NCBI RefSeq assembly: GCF_018145875.1
Contig: NZ_JAGSSV010000022.1
Coordinates: 1-42,414 of the forward strand
Direction: 5' to 3'
From: Marinomonas vulgaris
GTDB lineage: Bacteria > Pseudomonadota > Gammaproteobacteria > Pseudomonadales > Marinomonadaceae
DNA length: 42,414 nt
The notes under the pieces were generated by a model. That model was not told the origin of the DNA and ran no database searches. It saw only the letters and a list, made by a program, of their open reading frames with translations. Shown one piece after another: positions 27,601 through 39,600 of the stretch. Position numbers and translations under genes: made by a program. Numbering within the stretch: position 1 is the first letter of the stretch; each line of letters opens with the position of its first letter.

Positions 27601-30600
27601 ATTATTAGCGTATCGTTACCTTTGCCACCTACGAATATGATTTTTTCAACGCCTGTATGTTCTTTAGTTTCCCCTAAAGCCCGAACAGAAACGGCACCTG
27701 AAATGGCATTGCCTTCGTTATCAGTAATGGCATCAACGGTAAAACCTTCATGGTAAATATCCCCATACAATTTACCGCCGCTATCACCATAACGGTCCAC
27801 CACATCGCCTGCATTTAAATACAACACATTACCAACTTGTGTTGTTATAACTGGAGGCGCACCCCAACTCCAAGTTTTGCTACCTGAAACCGAGATGCCT
27901 GCAACTTTTGCAGCAACATCCAAAGTTGCACTGCTCGCTGTAAGCTCAATTGCCCCACTAAACCCGGCAAGTGTTTCATTAATTTCAAAGAAGCCCATGT
28001 CGATACTGATATCAAGCGAACCATATACGCTAGCAGCAAAGAGTGAATCACTAAATGTCATCGACATACCGGCACGCAATTGAATAATGGCTAAATCAAC
28101 GTTGAAATCAACAGCACCAGTTATTTCAAAATGACCATCAGATTGAATATATCCACTGACATTAACAGAGACAAAGCCAAAGAAATCGATACTTGCTTGG
28201 TCTAGTCGAATTTCAAACACATCATCTACTAGACTCATCCCACCTTCGAAATCAATATCAAAAGCTAGAATTTTGATTGCACCATCCAAATCCAGTTTAA
28301 AGGTCGTATCACCTTTAATAACATCACCGTCTAAAGTGGTGTAATCGTCTGAACCTGTATTAATCTGCAGTATTGCTCCAGCACTGATACCAATCGCAGC
28401 AATACCTAACTCAACTGAGGTTTCCGCCCGCAATGCAAAACGGTCCTCTGTGATCGCCGCATCACCTTCGAAAGCAACAGTACCAAAGGTACCTAAATCC
28501 AGTGCCATATCCAGAGACGCTTGGAAGCCTTCGTTATCAATTAACAAATCCATGCCACCGGAGAGTGTTATCGCACCTGCAACCTCAATTTCAGCTGAAC
28601 CTGAAATACGCAACATTTGCTTATCAATCGCGACGGTTTGAAACTCGCCCGCTAACACCTCTCCGTCATTGTTTAACTTTAATGCTCGAACATTTTGTGA
28701 TGTTCCAGTCGTGTTTATTTGTAACAGTGCGTAGGCGCTAATTGAGAACACACCAGCGTCAATAATAGTCGAACCACCAATGGCTCCCAACTGTAATGAG
28801 CCGTATAATCCAGCATCGCTACCCGTTGCAAAGCCTAAGGTACCCGCTACCGATACTGGTTCAAGTAGCGGCACAGTGCTGGTCATATTCAGGTTAACTT
28901 CGGTATTCTCAGTGCTCAATAAGATGGAGAAATCACCCTCCATAGACATAGCACCACCCAATAAACTAAAGTCACCCTCACCCTCTAAGGAAACATAAAA
29001 ATCGACAGGGTCAGTTTGATTTGGCGGTATATTAGAAATAGTCAGTGTTTCTGAACCGACTCTATCCTGAAAAGCTTCTGGAACGTCATAAATTAAATCT
29101 TTACCCGTCGCATTGAGGATAAATTCCATTTTATCAACATTCAGCTCAGCAACACTGCCAAAGCCAATAGAGGCATCCTCTAGCAATGCCTTAGTCGCTA
29201 CCCCAGAGCTATTAACCATTAACAATACTTGAGCACGCGCTACATCTAAACCAAAGCCATCGGGTCCAATTTTCGCCGATGCGTCAACAAATAAATCGAG
29301 CCCTTCATCCGTGATTTCTAGTTCGAACACACCATCAAGATACAATAAATCAAATACATTCATTTCAGCTTCGCCTTGAAGCTGCAACAAACGCTCGTCG
29401 AATGACAAGACGATAGGATTTTCGCTGTCGCCGGTTTCAATGTAGTAGCCGGCAAACTCAGGACCATCTTCTTCTAATTGATAAGTAGATTTTGAGAAAT
29501 CGACAACGGCGCCATCACCACTCACGGTTTGGTTAAGATTTAGGAAGGTGTCTGTAATTTCCGCTGTTAAACCATCAATACCAACAAAGCCACCTTTATC
29601 GAGGCTTGCTTGCACAGCGGCGTATACTGCAGGGTCGTCTGATGAAGTATCAAACATGAAGACAGCGCCGACTTCTAAGTTTTCGACCGCCAGGCCAAAG
29701 GCACTGCTGTTGGTTACCGTACCGTCTACGCGTTCCGTATCAGGGTTTTCTTCCCAATAGCCACCAATGCCATAGAAACCATACACATTGGTCATGCCGA
29801 CAGACAAGGAATTCACGTTTCGTGTTTCGCCGTTACTTAACGTAACTGTCTCTGATCCACGCTTAGTAAACGCCATAGAGCCAGACGCTTGCATAACGCC
29901 AGCGATATCACCTTGGAAGTATTCGACTTTCGCTTGAATAATCTCTTCGCCGAAGTCCAAGTAAACAGGGTTATCGTCGCTACCTGTGTCGACAATAAGA
30001 CCTTCTTCTCCCCAATGACCAGTTGCAGAGTTGGTGTTCACGATATTAGTGAAATCCACATAAGGCATTGGAATGAAAAGAGAAGCCGCGGCTACTTGCT
30101 TTGGCAGTTTTTCAATCACAGAGGTGTTGATGTTGACTTCGACGTTTTCTACTTTGGCGTCTAAAATAGGGTCCATGCCGATCAACTCAGCACTTTCGAC
30201 TGTTGCTTTGGCGGCAATATAAGTCGGCATGTAGTCTTTTACTTGATCGGGTAAATCCAAGCTAGCAAAGCCAGACGCCTTCATGACAGCGATACCGAAT
30301 GTCGTGCTGTCTAATTTAAGACCAACGCCACTGTCTGATCCGCCCACGCCAGCGAAGCCGGTAAGATCATAGCCTCCGATCGTCATGACATCGATGTTGT
30401 GTACTATGGTCTCTGGTGCACCAAGGGTACTTAATATGCCAGAATTAACTGCTACTAATTCATAGGTCGTGCCTTTGGAAAAGGCAAGCGCACCGTCTAA
30501 TTCTAAAAAGCCAGCCACATTAATGTGGGCATCTTGCACTCGTGCTGCTATTTCCAGTGAGTTGTCAAAATCAAGTGCGATGACATCGCCGCCTAAGGTA

Positions 30601-33600
30601 GCTAGCTCTAGTCCATCTTCGCCATACGACGCTTGGTAATCTATGTAAGGGGTTTCGGTACCCTGTGAACTTTTTCCTCGGTTAGTAGAAACACTAACGC
30701 CAGCCAATGTGGCTTCAAGTACATCACCAAAGCCAACCAATCCCGCTTCTGCAATGTCTAACTTAAGAGTGTCAAAAGTGAAATCATCATTTTTAAAATG
30801 AGCAAAGCCAAAATCCACATCGGCGGCGTAAACACCTACAGCGTCACTGTCGCCCTCGCCAAAATACGGCGTGCCCAAGCCAACGAACGCATCGATATTA
30901 GCACCCGCGATCGTAATATAGTCAAAACTCGTGGTGTCTTTTGTCCCAGCCAATAAGCCAGCACCTTCAATAACCATGTCGTCCTTCGTACCAATGGCAA
31001 AGGACACATCACCCGATATATGCACAAAGCTGTCGATGGCAAACAAAGCGCCTTCAAGATCAATGCGAGCCATTTCACCAAGTGAGCCAGATAGGTCGAT
31101 AGTAATAGAGTCGCCGTTACCTCCAATATCAGCGCTAATTCCTCCTACGTTCCCGCCAAAACCGGTTGGAACCACAAGATTTTTAGCCGAGTAGTCAATC
31201 ACTCGCCCTTTGGAGTCGGCGGTATTAATCAGCAATTGTGCTTTATCAATACTTAGATCGACTCCTGGCACTCCCACCATGCCAGCAAAATCAGTGCTGC
31301 CTTGTACTGTGACCCAGTATTCAGAGCTAAACTGACTAAAGACTAAGGCCATAGCAAAGTCTAAATCGTCAACCGCTAAGCCAACACCATCGTCACGAGA
31401 TCCAGCCCCTGCAAACACATCAATATCTGTGTAAGCAAAAGTAAAGTAAGTAACGTCTTCTATTGTGCCATCACTTAAAATCAGTGTATCGAATTCCAAA
31501 ACAAGTTCGAACTCGTCTTCTACTTGTACTAATCCAAATAGATCAATATCAAAACCGGATTCAAAACTGAAAATACTGCCTTTTCCAGCCGACAATTCAC
31601 CTGGATCAAACGCTAAATCAAGGCTACCAAAGTTGATGTCTGATTTATCTAAATTGATTCCAACAAGATCACTAGGCAATTTGTAATACGACATATTCAA
31701 ATCTGTCGCATCTAATTGAAGACCATCAACACCGACAAAGCCGAAGGTATCGACATTACCTTGCATCATGGTCCATTGGCGTGAAGAATCACTGCGGTCT
31801 ACGTAAATGCCTAACCCAAAATCTACACCTTCAGCTTTGAAGCCAAATTCATCCGCGGTTTGATAACCGAAACCGACAAAACCGGTTGCGTCTTCGGCCG
31901 TTAGGGTTAGTGCATCGACATCAAGATTCGTACTGTCTGCAAGGGTAACCGTGGTGGTTTGCTTTTCAAACGCAAACGCGCCGTCCACGGCCATAACACC
32001 CAATAGATCAACAGACAACTCACCGGCTACCTTGATCGCTTCGCCTTTCATATCAAAAACGATGTTGATAGCGTCTGCTGAATCTAAATCAAGGCCACCC
32101 ACTTGCACTCCAAAACCAGAAGTTAAGGTTAGTGGTGCATCGGTGTAATCGATTGAGCGGCCAGATACAGAAGCCGTATTAATAACAACTTCCACTTCAT
32201 CGGCAGACACTTCAAGTACATCGCTGCCCTTAAAACTCACACTGGACGAAGTGGCTTTGGCGCTAACCCAGAACTCTTCAGGATTGGTCAATTGAATCGC
32301 AACGCCTAAACCTAAGGAAGCATTGTCAATTTCAAAACCAACATCGTTTGCACCTGCAAAGAAGTCCATGCCTTCTTCAGCAAAGGTCATCAAGGCAACG
32401 GTTGTTTGCGTACCATCATCGAGTGTGACATTGAAAAAGTCTTGAGACAGGCTAACGTGGTAATTTATGTCTAAGAAATCAAGCGCAGAAAGGGTTAAGT
32501 CACCATCAATGGCAAAGCTTAATTCTTGGCCATAACTTAAATCAAAATCGGCATTTTCAATCGATGCTTCAAAATCATCACCCAACTCAAACGCCATGCC
32601 AAAATCAGACCCACTGGCCTTTAAGGTTCCACTCTCAGCGTAAAAACTGATATCGCCTGTGATAGAGATAACATCGAAAATATTCGCGTTTAAATTTGTC
32701 GCTTCAATGGCTGCCTGATGCTCATTGGCTTTGCCTACTAAACCGGTAGCAAACAAGTAACTCACACCACCTAGGTTAATCTCACGACCCGCCACCACAG
32801 ACGGAGCACCATAGGTATATTTCAATAAAGCTGTATCGGCAGAGATATCCGCCAAATATTCAATGCCCGCTGAAAACTGACCATTCTTTGTTTCTATTCC
32901 GTAACCTGATGTTGTCCAAACAGCCCCCACATCGGCACCTTCAATACGCACATATGCAGCACCAACATCAATGGCGGCGGTGACATTATTACCAACAGCG
33001 TATAATTCGGAGCCTGTTTTGCTAAAACCAAAATCGCCTTTGAGAACAACACTATTTTCTAAATTAACATTGAAGCCGAACACAGCAAAAGTGGCGGTAT
33101 CCGCCGCTATATCTTGACTAAAGGCATAATCAAGGTCGCCAACAGAAAGTGTCTGGCCCTGTGTAATAGACGTTGTTGCGCTGGTGTATTGGATAGCAAC
33201 AGAATCAAATGGAAGCAAAGACATGCCAGCGATGTCAGCGTCTAACTGACCATTTTGTAACTCAAACGCCATTTGATCGCCACCGACCAAAAGACCAAAA
33301 TCTGCCTCGGTCAAGGCTAGACTGGCCACACCTTCTACGCTCAATGAAGCGGTTATTCCGTTGCCTACTGCAACAATGTTTTCACCTGACTTTTCAAAGC
33401 CGAGATCACCGCTTAGAGTAACAAAATCAGACACTTCAGCATTGAAGCCTTGAACCGTGAACGCGGCTGTTTCTTCGTCTATGGCATCACTGAAAGCATA
33501 TTCAACTTGTCCTACCGACAATTTACGGCCGGAAGCGACCGTTGTATTCGCCGATGTATATTGAACAAATACGCGATCCGCTGACACGCTGGCTAACGCG

Positions 33601-36600
33601 GCAATATTGGCAGCAAAGGCGCCGTCAGACAGTTCAAAAGCAGTTTGAGTACCTTTACTGACTAGGCCAAATGTGGCACCAGTAACCGATACTGAAGCAA
33701 CAGACCCAGCTGACAATTGAGCCGATACATTATTACCGACAGCAATAAGTTCATCGTTAGACTGCTTGAAGCCGACATCGCCGCTCAAGGTAATGAAATC
33801 GGCAACATTGGCCTGTAGACCAACTACAGAAAAGGCTACCGTATTAGCGATTAAAGCGTCTTCAAAAGTATAAGAAATATTGCCGACGGAAATTTTAGTA
33901 TCCGCCGCAATGCTTGTTGTTGCATCAGTGTATTGAATAAACACACTATCCGCCGTGACTGACGCTAAAGACGCAATATTAGCAGCGAACGAGCCTTCAG
34001 ATAATTCAAACGCACTCTGACCTTGACCTGAAATCAGACCAAAGGATGCATTCGTCAAACTAACGCCTGCTAAATCACCTGCTTTTAAAGAGGCACTGAC
34101 GTTGTTACCTACCGCTATGATTTTTCCATCTTGTTTCGCAAAGCCGACATCGCCACTAAGCGCAACAAAATCATCTATGCTGGTACTGAAACCCTGAACA
34201 CCAAATGCTACCGTGTTGCTGACGATCGCTTGACCAAATGTGTAACTGATTGCCCCAACACCAATGGTTGTATTGGCTGCAACTAAACCAGTCGCATTAG
34301 CATACTGAATAATCACGCTGTCAGCAGTAATCAACTCCAGTCCAGCAATGGCTGAACCAAATGCACCGTCGCTCATTTCAAAAACGGTACTCTGACTACC
34401 AGTAATTAGACCAAAACTCGCGCCACTCAAAGACAAATAATTGTTTTCATCTGCCGCTAAGCGTGCATCAACGTTGTTACCAACAGCAATTAAATCTGAC
34501 CCTGTTTTTTGGAAGCCAAAATCACCTGAAATGCTAATAAAATCGCTGACATTGGCACTAAAACCCTCTACACCAAAGCCTATTGTCTCAGCGTCAATGG
34601 CTGTTGAAAAAGTGTATTCGGCTTCGGCAATATTTAAGGTTGTATCCGCTTCAATTGACGTGGTTGCATTGGTGTATTGGATAATAGTGCTGTCTGCGCC
34701 AAAGCCGCCTAAACCATCAATACCAGCAGCAAAGGCACCGTTTTGCAGTTCAAATGCTAAAGTGCCTTGGTCATCCGCGATGAGACCAAAATCTGCGCCA
34801 GAAACACCCACATAGGCCGACCCAGCTTCTAAGCGTGCTGTTGCTTCTTGCCCGATCACTAACAGCTGATTTTGGCCGTCTTTTGTGACTTGAGAGAAAG
34901 CAAAGTTACCAGATACACCAACAAAACCGGCCACGTCCATTTCAATGGTGGTCGTAACTTCTAAAAGCTCACCCTTATCACCCGCTAAATCAAGGTCAAC
35001 CTCAACCCCTGGTACAATCTCTGCAGTGATAGCATTTTCACCGGCAAAATCCAGAACTGACCCATCTACCGAGCTACTGCGATTAACATTCACCGCAATA
35101 TTGCTACCAGACATGGTAATTGGATCAATACCTTCCAGACTCAATGAGGTAGCACTAGCTTGTAGGGCCGTCCATTGACGAGCCTCACCTTCTGAATCAC
35201 GCTCAGAAAACAGACCTAAAACGAAGTCTGTTTCTGTTAATTGCAAGCCAATTTGATTATCTGAGCCACCATTAACACCAGCGAAGGCGTCTACAGAACC
35301 GCCAGCGATAACCAACTGATCGACATCAATATCATTGCCATCTGCATCTTTTACAGTACTGATGGCTTTATCAATATAAAAACCACCCGCTACCTGAACA
35401 AAGCCAAATACGTCAAGCGTCAAATCTGCGCTGATCGTGGTCATTTCGCCACGAGAGCCATCTAAATCAAGTGTGTAACTCGTATCAATGCTCGTCACTA
35501 CTTCCAGTTCAGAGATTGCAAAATCTACAACTAAATCAGGATCAACATCGCCAATCAAATCATCTTGAGCAACCACAGCACCTTGCTGGTTCACAACAAG
35601 TTCAGTACTAACTGGCTGATAAGCATAACTCACACCCAATAAACCTAGATCGACACCACTTAGTGCTCCACCAAAGGTAATATCCCACACACCATCATCG
35701 TAATTTTCCACACTGATTTCAGCACCGACAATACCGAACAACGCAGACTCTAAAGCGGTTGTGATCGTGTCAGAGTTAGCGTCAGCAAATGACAAATCTG
35801 CTGCAGTGTAAGCCGTTCCAGCGTAAGTCAAACTTAATGTAAAGGTACCGTTTGCTTGCGTGTCTACAGTCAATCTTTGTGTTTCAGACACCGCAGGCGC
35901 CGTGGATGTAACGGCAACATCACGAACCAAGCCTTCCTGTTGCAAATCAAGCTCAACGGAACCCAATAACGGCGCCACATTGGTCGTAATGGAAGAAATG
36001 TCTTTACCGCTTAATTCACCGGCAAAGGTAATTTGCCAATTACCATCTGTAACAACAATTTGCACATCAGCGGATGGAAAGTCTGCATTTAAAGCACTTT
36101 CAATAGCGCTCTTTAAATCGCTTGAAGTTGCTGAAAAATCAAGGCTATTTGTCGTGTATAACTTGCCATCAACACTCATAGAGAGTGTTAATTGTCCATT
36201 TGCTTCATCAGAAAATTGTACATTTTGTACTTCACTGACGTTTTCAGTCGTCGTCGTTGTGGTTTTCGCTGACCCTTCTGTCGATGATGTAATCGTTACA
36301 TTGACGCCATTTGTCGAAGTTACTGCTATTAAATCAAGGTCTTGAAAAGCGTATTTACCACCGAATTTAATATAATAAGCAGGATCCTTTGCAGTAGAAC
36401 TCTTATCAAATGACACATACACAGCGCCTTTGCCTAATGCGCTATCGAATGCTTCTTGTAATTTAAGGGCGTTGTTGCTGATGTTGCTAGGTGTAAAAAT
36501 TAGGCTACCCAGTGATATATCATCCATGGATAAAGTGTAAGTTCTAAAGCTGCCTGTTGAGCCTGAGAACTGCAGCTTTTGAACTTCACGAACGTTACTG

Positions 36601-39600
36601 CCAGTGGACGTCGTGCCCGTAATAACAACGCCACCTGAAGTGACTGTCTGTGTCGTTGTCGTGTAACTTGGCACAACAAGTTTGGCGGTTAAACCACTGA
36701 TTGCTTTACCTTGTAAGTCACCAACAAACTCAACCACAAACCCAGCAGCACGGGTGCCAGAAACCGTCACATTGCCATTACCGATTGCATCAAAGGAGGC
36801 GATTTTTTGAGTAAGTTCAGACACCCACCCAGCGTCTGTCATGGCCGTCGTTATTTCTATATCAACTGACTCTTGACCATAAACGAGAGTGAGAGTCCCT
36901 TCGCTTGCTTCTATATTTAGCTTGTACTGGGCATTTTGAGAAACCGCCTCAAAAGTGACATCGTCATAAGCCGCTTGACCTTGGGTCACCTCAGCCACAT
37001 TCGTAATAACATCGGGAAGTCTATTACTGACCAGTAAACCGGAATAATCGACCCCTGATAATTCACCACCAAAGGTGATAACAAAGCCTGCATCCTGAGT
37101 GCCTGTCACGCGAATATTGCCATCGACATCCACAACACCGGCTTGCGTTAGCAAGGCTTCCAGTTTGTTTTTAATGTCATTACGAATAACACTGTTCGAA
37201 CGGTTCGCTGCGACAACAACGAACGCTTGCTGAGCTAAGTATTCAAAAACCAGTTCGCCACTAGTAAGATCTGTATTCAGCGTTAAAATAGTATCTAAGA
37301 CTAAATCTGGCTGAGCAACAGGCTCACCTTGTGTACTTAGATTACGGTTAATAGCAACGGACATACTGTCTGCAGAAACCGTTAAGCCATCTACACCGAC
37401 AAAAGCCGCACTGGTCACACTCGATTGCAATGCCATCCATTGACGCTGGTCGTTACTCGCGTCAGTCATAAGCGCTAACGCCATGTCTGCGCCGGTTAAA
37501 TCAAACCCTAATGCATCACTGGTATTGCCATTTAGCCCAACAAACGCTGACACATTTGATGTGCCCAATGTGAGTAACTCTACTTCAACCTCTTGACCAT
37601 CTGACAAGGTGACATTTGTTGTCTTACTTTCAATTGCAAAACCACCTTGCACAGCAAAAAAGTCCGCGACACTGACATCCAGATCACTGGAACGTAAAGA
37701 GGTGTAGTCACTGCTTGTACCGTAATCAATCACACCGATCACGTCACCAAAGTCGACTGTCTGTGATCCGGTTCGATTGTAATAGAGTTCAAAAGTACCA
37801 CTTAGTGTCACATCCGTAACACCAATGAGTGTGGCCACACCCGTTGCATATAAAGCATAGGTTGTCGATGTTTCACTGGCTTCAAAAATAACCATCGCCA
37901 AATCAGCGTCTGAAACACGAGCATTGACGTCGTTGGTACCAAGATAAGCGGTTACGTTGCTACCCGTCATCATCATAGCGTTGGTGCTATTAATCACTTG
38001 ACGAGTGAAACTAAAATCACCTGATAAGCCTACGGCTCCCTCAATATTGGCACGAAAACCTGTCACATTAAGCGCCATGAAAGGCGAGCCAATGGCACCC
38101 GCTGCCATGGTTAAACTGGATGTTATTTCGCCAACGGTCAATTCTCGGTTAGTTTCGCTGTAATCCGTGAGACTGGTGTTGTACTGGAAGCGAGCCGTAT
38201 CCGCCCAAATAGTATCGGTAATAAAGCCTGCCCCTTCGAGCACAAGATCACCTTCAACGTCCAAAGCAACGGTTGAATCGCTGCTTAACAATAAGGCAAG
38301 ATCCCCATCGGTAACGCCAGCATAAAAATCACCCAAACCAAATAGGGCTAATACATCTTCCCCAAGAACGATAATTTCATCGCCAGACTTAGAGAACCCC
38401 ACTTCACCATTGAATTCGAAGGTGTCAGCTATGCTAAAACCGACATCGCCATAAATTGAAAAACCTTGGTTTGCAAGATCAAAATCAAGGGACAGATCAT
38501 CAAGATCAACGCTTGGAAAAACGAAGTTATCCATTGCGGCAGAAATAGACAACTCAGGGTCTAAATCAAAAAGGTTGAAGTTAAAAGGCAGACTTAATGG
38601 CAGCACACTCATGCCCGCCACCAATGGTGTGACACCATCGGCTTTTGTTAAGCTAACATCACCCACTTTCATACTACCAACAGCGCCGAATTCACCAGTA
38701 ATGTTGGCCACTAAAGCAGCACCTTCTAATCCAGAAAAACGCACCATAGCCCCGGCAGAATCATCGCCAACGGTTAAAGACGTTTCACCCTCTTTAAGAG
38801 ACAATAGCAATACATCTTGTGCACCTTGACCCTCGACAATCTCTAATTGGCTTTGTGTAAAACCAAACTGACCAGAAAGGTTGTAAGCGACTCCGCCTTG
38901 GGACAAGCCAAGCGCCAAATTAGCATCTACTGCGAAAAAATCATGGTATTTTGAATCAGAAAAATCTAAGGAAAAATCACCTATGGTTTCTTCAACTGAC
39001 TCTCCCATGGTATTAAATTCTAGACTGACATCGTTTATTTCATCGATTAGAATACCTGGCAAAGCAGTGCCATCAAGCTTAGTCAAATCGAGCGTATTGG
39101 CTGCTAAAGCACCCGCCAACCCTCGATCGTCAATAAGCAAAGCACCTTCGATTCCATCCAGAGACAACGACAAGCCTGAAGCACCTTCACCAACGGCCAT
39201 ATCAATGGCACCATTTTGAATGGCAACTTGAACTTCATCTCGCGATATTGGATTAATCGACATTGATGCATCAGCGGTTAATGTTTGTTCAGCCACATCA
39301 ATGCTTGCATAACCATCCAAATTCAAAAAAGCTTCTTTCTCACTGTGATCTTGTGTGAAACCACCAACAGAAATAGGGTTACCACTTAAATCCAACAAGT
39401 CATCGCTGCTGTCGTGAATAGCCTGTCCATAGGACACACTCAAGCCATCAAAACTTACATTAACGTCATCAGTCACACCAGATTTAGCCGTGGCTGCGGT
39501 TGCATCCGCATAAAACCAGCTGCGGTTGTCTGCCAAATCAGACGTGGTTAAATAGCTAATTCCTAGATCAAAACCTTCAATATCCAATGTGAACATATCA

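Noticed and set aside
30836..31126. Minus-strand open frame in another phase, with similar ones at 10913-11095, 14855-15091, 18518-18787, 25763-25951 and 27845-28051
   Set aside because: All overlap the giant frame in the same alternative phase and show no start signals or familiar domains.
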